62,286 nt of DNA, taken from assembly GCA_021325135.1 (NCBI GenBank), contig JAJPHT010000012.1:1-62286 (forward strand), read 5' to 3'. Below the pieces are notes generated by a model. It had not been told where the DNA came from. It did no database searches and saw only the letters and a program-made list of their open reading frames with translations. The stretch is from Pseudomonadota bacterium. GTDB taxonomy: Archaea; Thermoplasmatota; SW-10-69-26; JACQPN01; JAJPHT01. Positions within the stretch are counted from its first letter, which is position 1. The number at the start of each line of letters is the position of its first letter. This document shows positions 50,105-58,875 of the stretch, in pieces. The position numbers were made by a program, and so were the translations under genes.

Positions 50105-50890
50105 GTGCGCCTGGTCCCCTTCCTGGTCGCCCTCATCTTCACGCTCGTCGCGGCGGGCTGCACCTCGGGCCCGCTGGCCGACAAGATCAGCCACGTGGGC
50201 GCGGCGAACCACGACCTCGTCTCGGCGAAGGCCTACCCCAAGCTGTACGTGGAGATCGACAGCCCGTCGGGGTACGGCCCCAACGCGGACGCGCTCTCGG
50301 CGTTCCACGACGCGCTGGCGCAGGTGAGCGGCCGCAGCGGCGCGGACGTCGTGCTGGACACCAGCGACACGTCCATCCCCGCGGAGCCGGGGCACAAGTA
50401 CACCGAGCAGGAGATTCAGGACCTGGAGTCGAAGCACCGCAGCCACCACACGGGCGGCGACACGGCGGCGCTCTACATCCTCTACGTCGCGGGCGGGAAC
50501 GTCGCCGACAACGGGCAGACCTCGGTCCTGGGCGAGGCGTACCGCGGCACGAGCATCGCGATGTTCAAGGGGAACGTGCAGTCGACCTCCTCCTCGGGCG
50601 GGCTCTCCACGAAGCCCTCGGAATTGTGCGTCGAGCGCGCGGTGCTCATCCACGAGTTCGGCCACGACGCGGGGCTCGTGAACCTCGGCACGCCCATGCA
50701 GACGCCCCACGAGGACTCGGGGCACCCGGGCCACTCCAGCAACCAGGGCTCCGTCATGTACTGGGCCGTGGACGGCTCCGCCTCGCTGCTCAACCTGCTC
50801 ACCCCCCTGGGCGGCGGCTGCGAGCAGCAGATCCCCTGGCACTTCGACGACAACGACCTGGCCGACCTGCGCGCGCTCGCCGCGTCGTGA
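50105..50890 (+). CDS. Lipoprotein zinc metalloprotease (metzincin-like)
   Basis: The 261-residue protein has lipobox VAAGC, a helix-poor N-domain, and the zinc site HEFGHDAGLVN with His183, Glu184 and His187; Asn193 or one of the following histidines (PHEDSGHPGH) is the likely third ligand. SVMYW (about 217-221) may be the Met-turn. It probably cuts proteins at the cell surface. The GTG start lies 26 nt after CCTTAAGCC. Confidence 0.75.
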   Translation: MRLVPFLVALIFTLVAAGCTSGPLADKISHVGAANHDLVSAKAYPKLYVEIDSPSGYGPNADALSAFHDALAQVSGRSGADVVLDTSDTSIPAEPGHKYTEQEIQDLESKHRSHHTGGDTAALYILYVAGGNVADNGQTSVLGEAYRGTSIAMFKGNVQSTSSSGGLSTKPSELCVERAVLIHEFGHDAGLVNLGTPMQTPHEDSGHPGHSSNQGSVMYWAVDGSASLLNLLTPLGGGCEQQIPWHFDDNDLADLRALAAS

Positions 50891-50935
50891 ATCCAGAACG
50901 GAACGGTCAAGACCCGACCGGGCCTCGTCGCGGGC

Positions 50936-51121
50936 ATGCACGACAGGCTGTACGACGAGGCCCTCACCATGAGCGTGAACAAGAACCTCGTCGACGTCAC
51001 GACGCTCCTGGAGTTCGCCCAAGGAACGGAGAACGTCCTGGAGAAGGCGCGCCACATCGACCGCGCCGTGGAGCTTCTTTCAGACGTGCGCCGGCAGCTT
51101 GTCCACCTGGGCGCGCCCTAA
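50936..51121 (+). CDS. Small helical protein, 61 residues
   Basis: MHDRLYDEALTMSVNKNLVD and on is almost all helix with alternating charges, suggesting a small coiled-coil dimer or adaptor. It follows the metzincin gene by 45 nt. Not recognised. Confidence 0.5.
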   Translation: MHDRLYDEALTMSVNKNLVDVTTLLEFAQGTENVLEKARHIDRAVELLSDVRRQLVHLGAP

Positions 51122-51241
51122 GGCGGGGGGTCCGGGGGGCGCAGCCCCCTGACGTCTCGGTCGTCTGCTGGAACGGCTCTTTCACGTCAGGGGGGCGAGC
51201 CCCCCTGAAACCCCCCATTTTGGCCGCGCCGCAGCGCGGCC
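51122..51241. terminator. GC-rich hairpin cluster
   Basis: GCCCCCTGACGT near 51143 pairs with ACGTCAGGGGGGC near 51184; alternatively 51187-51195 pairs locally with 51200-51208. A third stem (51222-51229 with 51234-51241) follows. The competing pairings could act as a switch, but a terminator after the 61-residue gene is the simplest role. Confidence 0.5.
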
Positions 51242-51327
51242 GGACGACGATTGTCATGACGTTTGTCCTGGGTCCATCGACACCGCGGCCGGAACCCGCA
51301 TCCCCCTGCCCGCCCGCTCCTCGCCCC

Positions 51328-51705
51328 ATGCCCGAGCATCCGCCCGTTCCGGGGCCGCTCGTGATGCCCAACTTCCTGGCGGTCGAGGAGGCGCTCGGCG
51401 ATGTGACGTTCCCCATCGCGAAGCGCGACCTCCTGGACATCATCGGCGCGGGCGACGAGGCGCCCACGGCGCTCCTGGGGGGGCGCAACGTGGACCTGGC
51501 AGACCTCGTGGCCGAGCTTTCCGAGGACTACTTCGAAAGCGAGGAGGACTTCCGCGCCGCCATGGAGCGGCGCTTCGCCGCGCTGCCCAACGACCCCGAC
51601 CCCGAGCCGCTCCCCACGGGCCCCCAATCGGGCTGGCAGGCGGACGCCGGGCCCGGAGCGGCGGGCGGCGCCGACGAGTACGTGGAGCCTCCCGAAGGGC
51701 TCTGA
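51328..51705 (+). CDS. DUF2795-like small protein
   Basis: The 125-residue product from the ATG at 51328 has a Pro-rich lead, then a domain (EEALGDVTFPIAKRDLLDII then DLADLVAELSEDYFESEEDF) that resembles DUF2795, a small helical domain of unknown function, and an acidic Gly-rich tail. A GTG at 51361 or ATG at 51364 could be the start, removing the lead. Confidence 0.55.
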   Translation: MPEHPPVPGPLVMPNFLAVEEALGDVTFPIAKRDLLDIIGAGDEAPTALLGGRNVDLADLVAELSEDYFESEEDFRAAMERRFAALPNDPDPEPLPTGPQSGWQADAGPGAAGGADEYVEPPEGL

Positions 51706-51777
51706 GGGCGCCGCGTGGCCGGTTTGTTCCAGAACGGGCTAACCGCCGCCAGGGTCCCCGGGCATCGGGTCACTCCC

Positions 51778-52044
51778 ATGGCCAACCAGGACCGGAACCA
51801 GCAGAAGGGCAACCAGGGCAACGCGAACATTGGCGAGGAGAAGGAGAACGTCCAGAACCAGCAGGGCCGCAACCTGCAGCAGGGCCAGAGCCAGGGCCAG
51901 AACCGCAGCAACCTCGGCGGCTCCCAGAACGTCGGCCGCCAGGGTGGCCAGGGGCAGCCCGGCTTCCAGGGCTCCCAGCAGCAGAACAAGGGCTCCATGG
52001 GCTCCCAGGAGAGCGAGGAGTCCGAGTCCGAGACGGACGAGTGA
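51778..52044 (+). CDS. Gln/Asn/Gly-rich disordered protein
   Basis: From the ATG at 51778, 88 residues of low complexity: QNQQGRNLQQGQSQGQNRSN and similar, ending in an acidic SEESESETDE tail. No Cys and hardly any hydrophobic residue. It should be intrinsically disordered and may act in stress tolerance or condensates; that is inference from composition. Codon use is normal for the genome, so it is probably a real gene. Confidence 0.6.
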   Translation: MANQDRNQQKGNQGNANIGEEKENVQNQQGRNLQQGQSQGQNRSNLGGSQNVGRQGGQGQPGFQGSQQQNKGSMGSQESEESESETDE

Positions 52045-52077
52045 GCCTCCCGCCATCCAGCGCCGGGCGGCGCCCCC

Positions 52078-52854
52078 TCAGTACGAGATGGGGATGCCCG
52101 GCGCGCCTTTCTTCTCGTATTCGTCCTCGGTGTAGTGCTTGATGGGCTTCGCCGGGACGCCGCCCCACACCTCGTGGGCCGGGATCTTCGTCCCCTTGGG
52201 CACGAAGCTCATGGCGCCCACCGCGCTGCCGTCGCCGATCTCGACGCCGGGGCCGATGACCGTGTTGATGCCGATGACCGCGCGCTTGCCGACGCGCACG
52301 GCCTGCGCCTTCACCATGCCGTTCTCCACGAGGTGCGCGACGAGCTTCGCGTCGCCGCCCACGACGGACTTGTCCTCCAGCACGAGGAGGTTGTGGTCGT
52401 TGAGGCGCGCCGTGTTGACGTACACGCCCTTGCCGATCTTCGCGCCGTTGGCTTTGAGGTAGTACGTCCACAGGGGCGTCGCGCGCATGGCCTCGCCGCA
52501 GAAGATGCGCACGACGCTGATGCTCGCGTTGTAGCTGCCCCAGCGGATGACGGTCCACGAGTAGTCGTGGAGCACGTGCTCGCCCGGGTCGGTGCGCCAG
52601 CGCATGAGGCGGTTCCACCCCGCCGAGAGGAACATGAGGAAGACGGCGAAGAGGATGTACGCCGGGATGAGGCTCGTCGCGACGATCACGTAGCGGCCGT
52701 AGGGCTCCAGCACGCCGAAGTTGCGCGAGCGCGCCAGCGTGAACTGCCAGAAGAGGAGCGCCGGCAGCACGGCGAGGCCGAAGAGGGCCGACTGCGAGAC
52801 GAGGAGCAGGGAACCCCCCAGCGCGGTGCGCGCCATGACGCCGGGCTTCACCAT
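52078..52854 (-). CDS. Left-handed beta-helix acyltransferase with membrane helices
   Basis: The 258 residues start with two or three membrane helices (about 12-80), then hexapeptide-type repeats (IGKGVYVN, VVGGDAKL, VIGINTVIGPGVEIGDG) and a VPAKPIKHY end typical of CoA-dependent acyltransferases. It overlaps the PlsC-like gene upstream by seven bases, so they are co-translated. The acceptor could be a lipid, sugar or cell-wall component. Confidence 0.75.
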   Translation of the reverse strand: MVKPGVMARTALGGSLLLVSQSALFGLAVLPALLFWQFTLARSRNFGVLEPYGRYVIVATSLIPAYILFAVFLMFLSAGWNRLMRWRTDPGEHVLHDYSWTVIRWGSYNASISVVRIFCGEAMRATPLWTYYLKANGAKIGKGVYVNTARLNDHNLLVLEDKSVVGGDAKLVAHLVENGMVKAQAVRVGKRAVIGINTVIGPGVEIGDGSAVGAMSFVPKGTKIPAHEVWGGVPAKPIKHYTEDEYEKKGAPGIPISY

Positions 52855-53513
52855 CCGGCCCGCGCCTCCGCAAGGAGCGCCTTCACGCGCTCCATGATGT
52901 CATCCGTCGCGTCGCGCATCCGCTGCTTGTCCTCCGCGTCCGCGGGCTTGAGATCAAGCCGGAGGGGCGCGCCCACGACGAGGCGCACGCGGCACCCGAA
53001 GCGCGGGAGGCGGACGTGCCGCGGCCAGAACGAGGAGGTGTCGATGCCCAGGGGCACGACGGGGGCGCCGGAGAGTGCGGCGATGCGCGCGACGCCGGTC
53101 CTGCCGCGGCGCACCTGCCCGGGCCGGCTGCGCGTGCCCTCGGGGAAGACGCCCACGACCCTGCCCTCGCCCAGCGCACGCACGGCGGCGGAGACGGCGC
53201 CCTCGTTGCCGCCCGACTCGCGGTCCACCTTGATGCAGCCGAAGGCCCCCATGGCGAGGCGGCCCGCCGCGTTGCGGAAGAGGTCGCCCTTGGCCATCCA
53301 GTAGGTGGGGCGCGGGATGGCGTCGTTGATGAGGATGGGGTCGGCCCACGAGAGGTGGTTCGACGCGACCAGGGCGGGCCCCGCGGCGGGGACGTGCTCC
53401 AGGCCTTTGGTCTGGAGGCGCGCGAGGGCGCGCACGGGCCCGCGGGCGGTGAGGGAGAGGAAGCGGTACGCGGGCGTCGCCGACCTCCAGTCGGGGCTCG
53501 CGTGCCAGCTCAT
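52848..53513 (-). CDS. PlsC-like 1-acyl-glycerophosphate acyltransferase
   Basis: The 221-residue protein has the acyltransferase boxes NHLSWAD at 52-58, GCIKVDR near 92-98 and FPEGTRSR at 123-130. In bacteria PlsC adds a fatty acyl chain to lysophosphatidate. Archaeal lipids are ether-linked, so the presence of this gene is notable; related genes are known from some uncultivated archaea. With the beta-helix acyltransferase it forms a two-gene acyl-transfer unit. Confidence 0.8.
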   Translation of the reverse strand: MSWHASPDWRSATPAYRFLSLTARGPVRALARLQTKGLEHVPAAGPALVASNHLSWADPILINDAIPRPTYWMAKGDLFRNAAGRLAMGAFGCIKVDRESGGNEGAVSAAVRALGEGRVVGVFPEGTRSRPGQVRRGRTGVARIAALSGAPVVPLGIDTSSFWPRHVRLPRFGCRVRLVVGAPLRLDLKPADAEDKQRMRDATDDIMERVKALLAEARAGW

Positions 53514-53587
53514 GCCGCCGGGACCCGCCTGGGGGCTTTAGAACCCTGCGCTGGAGGGGCTCCGTCTTTTTGGGGCCCCCTGGTCCA

Positions 53588-53690
53588 GGGTCCAAAGAAC
53601 GCGACGAGCGCCACGAGCGCGAAGGACGCGACGACGAAAGACGCCGTCGCGACCTTGGCGCTCTTCGCGCTCGTCGCGTTCTTTGGACCC
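53588..53690. repeat. Dispersed long palindrome, copy 3
   Basis: Arms GGGTCCAAAGAACGCGACG and on (53588-53611) and 53667-53690 are perfect reverse complements, and match those of the copies at 33912 and 42041. The loop contains a second imperfect arm (GACGCGACG near 53625), as in copy 2. It lies between divergent genes. Confidence 0.85.
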
Positions 53691-53793
53691 TTGACGAGAG
53701 GGTACAATTCCGAGAATCCCTAGCACGCCCCTTGTCCCTTCGAGGTTTGCCGGAGCGGGTTCAAGTCCCCTCTGTCGGTGGTCCCCTCCGGAC

Positions 53794-54804
53794 ATGACCA
53801 TGCGACACTCCCATGCGTTCCTGGCGCTCCTTGCCGTCGCGCTGCTGGCCCTTGCGGGCGGCGCCGCGGCCGCGGGCAGCCCCCCGAAGCTCACCGAGGA
53901 GGGCGGCAAGATCGTGCTCTCCAACGACCAGGTGCAGGTCTGGCTGAAGGACAAGAAGCCCACCCTGCGCGTCCTGCCCCCTGCGGCGAAGGACGAGAAC
54001 GCCACCGGCGCGTTCACGTACCGCTTCCTCGACGTCGTGGAGTACCGCGACCTGGACGGCAACGGCGCGCCCAGCCCCGGCGAGGTCGTGCAGACGCTCA
54101 ACCTCGACCGCGCGGACGGCTGGACGCTGAACCGCACCTCCTCCGACACGGTCGCCGTGCTCAACATGACGCTGGCGGACGACGTGAAGGCCGCCAACGC
54201 GCCCGACCTGCCCAAGCCCCCCGTGGGCCTCCCCGCGGACCGCGCGGCGCAGGTGAGCCTCGTCTTCACGCTACGCGGCGACGACGCGACGACGCTGGCG
54301 GGCCTCGCGAACCTCTCGGTGCGCGCCTCCTCCGTGGAGTCCGACCTCGTCGTCGCCAAGTGGCCCTTCCTCGACGCGGCCAACGACCGCCTCGCGCTGG
54401 AGAGCGACGTCACGGGCTCCGCGAAGGCGCTCAACTCCTCGGGCGTCGAGTCCGCCGCCGTCTCTTCGCCCAACGGCACCGCGCTGGGCTCGCTCTCGTG
54501 GACCACGATCGCGCAGGGCAAGACCGCCGCGGGAAGCCCGGTAGCCGTGCCCGTGCGCGCCGCGCTGGAGCCGCAGACCGACGCCACGGGCGCCGCCACC
54601 GGCGTCACGCGCCTGGCGCTGACCTACGACGCGCCCGCCGTCGCGAGCCTCGCGCACCAGGGCACCGTGGGCCTCTTCCCCACGACGGTCCTGGGCGCCA
54701 CGGGCATCGCGGGCTCGAGCGCCTCGAAGCTCACGCCCGGGCCCGGCGTCGTCCTCGCCGTGGGCGCGGCCGCCGTCGCGGCCTTCGCGCTGCGGCGCCG
54801 ATGA
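53794..54804 (+). CDS. Surface protein with signal peptide and C-terminal anchor
   Basis: The 336-residue product has a signal peptide, a beta-rich outer domain with NxS/T sequons and a terminal PGPG followed by a membrane helix and Arg-Arg-Arg. That tail resembles archaeal PGF-CTERM sorting signals, which archaeosortase cuts and links to lipid, but the Phe is Pro-Gly here. A second ATG two codons in is equally good. Confidence 0.65.
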   Translation: MTMRHSHAFLALLAVALLALAGGAAAAGSPPKLTEEGGKIVLSNDQVQVWLKDKKPTLRVLPPAAKDENATGAFTYRFLDVVEYRDLDGNGAPSPGEVVQTLNLDRADGWTLNRTSSDTVAVLNMTLADDVKAANAPDLPKPPVGLPADRAAQVSLVFTLRGDDATTLAGLANLSVRASSVESDLVVAKWPFLDAANDRLALESDVTGSAKALNSSGVESAAVSSPNGTALGSLSWTTIAQGKTAAGSPVAVPVRAALEPQTDATGAATGVTRLALTYDAPAVASLAHQGTVGLFPTTVLGATGIAGSSASKLTPGPGVVLAVGAAAVAAFALRRR

Positions 54805-54879
54805 GGCTGGACTGTCCCAAGGGGTACAACAATCGCTAACCCCCCTTGGGGGCGACGGCGGGGCAAGGACGGACTCCCC

Positions 54880-55794
54880 GTGAAGTTCCCCCGCACCCTC
54901 CTCGCCGTCGCCCTCTCCTCCCTCCTCGTCCTCACGCTCCTGCCCACCGCCACGCCGGCGGCCCCCGGGCCCGAGCGCGCCATGTTCGTCTTCCCCGCCT
55001 CGGCGGACCGCACGACGCCCGCCGCCGCGGTGCCCCCCAACGTCCCCACCACGGGCGGCTGGATCGGCCCCGGCGCGCACCTCCTCATCACGTTCGACTC
55101 GGTCCCGGGCACCATCTTCGGCTGCACGGCCAACTACCTCTGGAAGGCCGGCACCACGACCTACCTGGGCGCCGCGGGCCACTGCTACATCCCGCCTGGC
55201 ACCACCGCGACGCACGGCACCGGCGCCGACTACAACCCCTCCGGCACGCACGTGCGCGTCTGCGTCTCGGGCTGCGAGTTCGGCGGCGAGACCGGCTTCA
55301 TCATCCAGGGCACCACCGTCGCCTTGGGCGCCGTCGCCTACGGGCGGCAGACCGCGTCGGACGGCGACATCGGCAACGACTTCGGCATCGTCGCCATCCC
55401 ATCGAGCCAGATGTCGCGCACGACGCCCACCATGCCCGTCTGGAACGGCCCCACCTCGGGCAGCCCCGGCGTCGGCCTGGGCGCCGTCTGCTTCTACGGC
55501 AACGCCGCGGGCCTGGGCGAGACGGTCGCCACCAAGGCGCGCGCGGGCGTCGTGACGGTCATCGGCACCAAGGCCTGGAACGCCGTGCTCCCCGTGTTCG
55601 AGGGCGACTCCGGCTCCGCCCTGGAGCGCTGCACCGCCGACGCGTCGGGCGCCGTCCACGGCACCGCCGCCGTGGGCATCGTCACGCACCTCACCGTGGG
55701 CCAGAACACCGCGGCGGGCACCACCATGGCCCGCGCCGAGCAGATGGCCACCGAGGCCGGCCTCACCATCACGCCGGTGCTCTCGGCGATCTGA
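54880..55794 (+). CDS. Secreted trypsin-like protease
   Basis: The 304 residues from GTG include a signal peptide, a long linker, and a chymotrypsin-fold domain with His101 (GAAGHC), Asp167 (GNDFGIVAI) and Ser244 (EGDSGSAL). Three cysteine pairs are likely (CTANYL-HC, CVSGC, CFYG-RCT). It differs from the S1-type protease of the island (6645) by lacking a stalk and anchor, so it is probably released. It lies 75 nt after the surface-protein gene. Confidence 0.8.
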   Translation: MKFPRTLLAVALSSLLVLTLLPTATPAAPGPERAMFVFPASADRTTPAAAVPPNVPTTGGWIGPGAHLLITFDSVPGTIFGCTANYLWKAGTTTYLGAAGHCYIPPGTTATHGTGADYNPSGTHVRVCVSGCEFGGETGFIIQGTTVALGAVAYGRQTASDGDIGNDFGIVAIPSSQMSRTTPTMPVWNGPTSGSPGVGLGAVCFYGNAAGLGETVATKARAGVVTVIGTKAWNAVLPVFEGDSGSALERCTADASGAVHGTAAVGIVTHLTVGQNTAAGTTMARAEQMATEAGLTITPVLSAI

Positions 55795-55811
55795 GGCCCT
55801 GCCCTTGCTCG

Positions 55812-55832
55812 CTGGGGGACGGCGTCCCCCAG
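55812..55832. terminator. Nine-bp palindrome after the protease
   Basis: CTGGGGGAC pairs with GTCCCCCAG around GGC, 18 nt after the stop of the trypsin-like gene. It is a variant of the palindromes at 16122 and 43093. Confidence 0.5.
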
Positions 55833-55875
55833 GCGAAAGACCGCAGGCGAGAACAATCAGGGTCGGCTGCCCCAA

Positions 55876-55884
55876 GCCTTTATC
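55876..55884 (+). promoter_or_regulatory. TATA-like promoter of the SRP54 gene
   Basis: AAGCCTTTATCTC lies about 30 nt before the ATG at 55910, giving a near-leaderless transcript. It fits the CTTTA-type core seen before several other genes here. Confidence 0.6.
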
Positions 55885-55909
55885 TCGGGCCCACCCGTGA
55901 GGGAGCCCC

Positions 55910-57313
55910 ATGGTCCTGGACGCCCTGGGCGAGAGCCTGCGAACCACGCTCGCCAAGATCGCCAAGACGGGCACCATCGACGAGAAGTCCATCAAGGAGA
56001 TGGTGCGCGACATCCAGCGCGCGCTCCTCCAGGCCGACGTCAACGTGAAGCTCGCCCTCAAGCTCACGCGCGAGATCGAGCGGCGCGCGCTCTCGGAGAA
56101 GCCCTCCTCGTTGGCGGGCGCCCGCGAGCACGTCGTCAAGATCGTGTACGAGGAGCTGGTCAAGGTCCTCGGCACCGCGCGGGAGATCAAGCCAGGCAAG
56201 AAGCAGACCGTCATGATGGTCGGCCTCTACGGCCAGGGCAAGACCACCACCACGGGCAAGCTGGGGAAGTGGTTCAGCAAGAAGGGGCTCAAGGTCGGCT
56301 TCATCGCGGCCGACGTGCACCGCCCCGCCGCCTACGAGCAGCTCAAGACGCTCGCGCAGCAGTCCAACTCCCTCTTCTACGGCGAGCCCGACGCGTGGAA
56401 GGGGCAGGAGAAGGACGAGACCGAGATGCAGCTTGGCGGCCGCGTCGCGGCGCAGATCGTCGAGCGCGGCCTCAAGGAGCTTCGCCCCAAGTGCGACGTC
56501 GTCATCGTCGACACCGCGGGCCGCGACAAGCTGGAGGAGGGCCTCATCGAGGAGATGAAGGAGGTCTTCAACGTCGCGAAGCCCGACGAGAAGTTCCTCG
56601 TCATCGACGCGCAGGTGGGCCAGCAGGCGGGGCCCCAGGCGCGCGCGTTCCACGAGGCCGTGCAGGTCACGGGCGTCATCGTCACGAAGCTCGACGGCAC
56701 GGCCAAGGGCGGCGGCGCGCTCTCCGCCGTCTCCGAGACGCAGGCCCCCGTCATGTGGATCGGCGTGGGCGAGAAGATCGACGACCTGGAGAAGTTCGAC
56801 TCCGCCCGCTTCATCTCGCGCCTCCTGGGCATGGGCGACATCCAGACGCTCCTGGAGAAGGCGCAGGAGGCCGTGGGCGAGGACGCCGAAGAAGCCGAGG
56901 ACATGGCCAAGAAGATCATGACCGGCCGCTTCTCCCTCGTCGAGATGCGCCAGCAGATGGAGATGCTCTCCGGCATGGGGCCCCTCTCCAAGGTGCTCGA
57001 CATGCTGCCGGGCCTGGGCGCCGCGCGCGCGAAGATGCAGAACGCGCAGATGGAAGCGACCCAGAAGAAGTTCGAGCAGTTCAAGATCGTCATGTCCTCC
57101 ATGACGCGCTACGAGATGGAGAACCCCGGAGAGATCAAGTCCAGCCGCATCCGCCGCATCGCGCGCGGCGCGGGCGTCGAGGCGAAGGACGTGAAGGACC
57201 TCCTCGCCTACTACGAGACGTCCAAGAAGACGATGAAGGGCATCGCGGGCAACAAGAAGATGCAGCGCAAGCTCATGGCGCAGTTCAAGATGGACGGCAT
57301 GGACGGGCCCTGA
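55910..57313 (+). CDS. srp54: Signal recognition particle GTPase SRP54
   Basis: The 467 residues have the N, G and M domains. The P-loop reads GLYGQGKTTTTG, followed by ADVHRPAAYEQL, DTAGRDKLEE and TKLDGTAKGGGALS. The M domain has a Met-rich finger (MRQQMEMLSGMGPL) and the SRIRRIARGAG RNA-binding helix. It binds 7S RNA and signal peptides and directs membrane and secreted proteins to the translocon. The P-loop Tyr is slightly unusual. Confidence 0.95.
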   Translation: MVLDALGESLRTTLAKIAKTGTIDEKSIKEMVRDIQRALLQADVNVKLALKLTREIERRALSEKPSSLAGAREHVVKIVYEELVKVLGTAREIKPGKKQTVMMVGLYGQGKTTTTGKLGKWFSKKGLKVGFIAADVHRPAAYEQLKTLAQQSNSLFYGEPDAWKGQEKDETEMQLGGRVAAQIVERGLKELRPKCDVVIVDTAGRDKLEEGLIEEMKEVFNVAKPDEKFLVIDAQVGQQAGPQARAFHEAVQVTGVIVTKLDGTAKGGGALSAVSETQAPVMWIGVGEKIDDLEKFDSARFISRLLGMGDIQTLLEKAQEAVGEDAEEAEDMAKKIMTGRFSLVEMRQQMEMLSGMGPLSKVLDMLPGLGAARAKMQNAQMEATQKKFEQFKIVMSSMTRYEMENPGEIKSSRIRRIARGAGVEAKDVKDLLAYYETSKKTMKGIAGNKKMQRKLMAQFKMDGMDGP

Positions 57314-57486
57314 GCCTTATTCCTGGGGGAATCCCCCTCTGCGGCCCTCGCCTGCGGGGCCTCTTCCGGAGCGGGCGGGCCCGGGGAAAAAGACGGGGTG
57401 CCGGGGCCCGGCGCCCCAAGGGCCCTCCTGCCGGGCGTTCGTTCCTCAATTGTTATCCCCCCTCGTCCCAACGCCCCTGGTCGTCC

Positions 57487-58386
57487 ATGGGCGATCGCCG
57501 ATTCGCCGCGCCCTACCGCGCGATCCGCGACGCGCCCGACCCCTTGGCGGCCACCGCGCGCCTCAGCGACGACGAGGTGGTCCAAGCCCTCGCCCACGCG
57601 AGCCGCGAGCGAGATCCCTACGCCGCCAACGTGCTGGCCAGCGAGGCGATGAACCGCATGCGCCGCGCGCGGCTGGTCAACGAGCACATCGGGGAGGGCG
57701 TCTGCGTGCTCACCGCGGAGGGCGTCATCCAGAGCATGAACCCGGCCGCGAGGCGCCTCCTGGCCTGGCGCGCCGAGGACGTCGCGCGCGGCATCCCCCA
57801 CGAGAGGCTGCACGTCAACGGCCCCTGCTGCGTGTGCCGCTCCATGGCCGCGATGGAGCCCTGCGAGTCCGACGAGGAGGCCTTCGCCACGCGCCTGGGC
57901 CTCGCGACGCCCGTGTCCTGCGTCGTGGCGCCGGTCCTGGTGGAGGGCCTCTGCGAGGGGTTCGTGCTGGCGTTCCGCGACATGCGCGAGCGCCGCGCCG
58001 CCGAGGCGGACCACGCAGGCTGGACCGCGCTCATGGAGGCGTTCTACCACCTGCACGACACGCTGGGCATCGGCCTCGTCATCACCGAGGGGCCGCGCCT
58101 GCACTACGCCAACGACGCGTTTCGCGCCATGGTGGGCCGCTCGCTGGAGGAATTGAGGGGAACGCGTGATCTCCTGACCCTCGTCCCGCCCGGGGAGCGC
58201 GACAGGCTGGAGCGCGCGATGGGCGTGCCCATGCCCCAGCGCCCGGTGCGCGCGACGCTCCTCGCGCGCGAGGGCGCGCGCGTGCCCGTGGACCTCTACG
58301 TGGCCATCGCCAAGGGGTCGACGCCGCAGGGCGAGCCGCGGTTCGTGTGCCTCGTGCAGCGGCGCGACGTCACGCCACGAGCTTGA
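57487..58386 (+). CDS. PAS-domain signalling protein without output domain
   Basis: The 299 residues contain two PAS-type domains, about 65-170 and 180-295. The first has a NGPCCVCRSM cysteine cluster that could hold a metal or cofactor. There is no kinase or DNA-binding part. The ATG at 57487 follows TTGTTATCC by about 32 nt. It ends 17 bases inside a convergent membrane-protein gene. Confidence 0.7.
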   Translation: MGDRRFAAPYRAIRDAPDPLAATARLSDDEVVQALAHASRERDPYAANVLASEAMNRMRRARLVNEHIGEGVCVLTAEGVIQSMNPAARRLLAWRAEDVARGIPHERLHVNGPCCVCRSMAAMEPCESDEEAFATRLGLATPVSCVVAPVLVEGLCEGFVLAFRDMRERRAAEADHAGWTALMEAFYHLHDTLGIGLVITEGPRLHYANDAFRAMVGRSLEELRGTRDLLTLVPPGERDRLERAMGVPMPQRPVRATLLAREGARVPVDLYVAIAKGSTPQGEPRFVCLVQRRDVTPRA

Positions 58387-58780
58387 GGTTCCGCAGGAGC
58401 CCCAGGAGCGAGCCCACGAGGCCGAGGATGCCCGCGATGGTGCCCGCGAGGCCGGCGAAAAAGATGAGCACGATGCTGAACGCGAGCCCGAGGATCGCGC
58501 CTTCGGTGGGCTTCGTGCGCATGTTGGCGAAGGCCAGGAGGAGGAAGACGCCGAAGACGAGGGCGACGGCGTAGCCGAAGACGGCGGACGCGTTGCTGGC
58601 GACGGCGAAGCCGGGCAGGCCGATGTTGTCGCCCGCCAGCTGGAGGAGCACCGTGAGCGTGCCGAAGCCCAGCGCGCAGATGGCGGCCAGGAGGACGAGG
58701 AGCCGGTCCGTGCCGATGCGCTCCAGGGCGTTGCCCCAGGTCTGCGCGGGCTCTTCCGTGGGCTCTCCGGCGAGGGTCAT
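58370..58780 (-). CDS. Membrane protein with three to four helices
   Basis: The 136 residues have a polar start and about four helices rich in Gly, Ala and Phe (LVLLAAICALGFGTLTVLLQ and on). The gene end overlaps the convergent PAS gene. No motif. Confidence 0.55.
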   Translation of the reverse strand: MTLAGEPTEEPAQTWGNALERIGTDRLLVLLAAICALGFGTLTVLLQLAGDNIGLPGFAVASNASAVFGYAVALVFGVFLLLAFANMRTKPTEGAILGLAFSIVLIFFAGLAGTIAGILGLVGSLLGLLRNLKLVA

Positions 58781-58875
58781 GGCCAGGCAGACGGGCGGGC
58801 GGGTTTGAGCCCTTCGAGACGTTCATCGAACCGTGGGCCGGAACCGGCCTGGGCTCCGCCGACGAGGGTGGGGCC

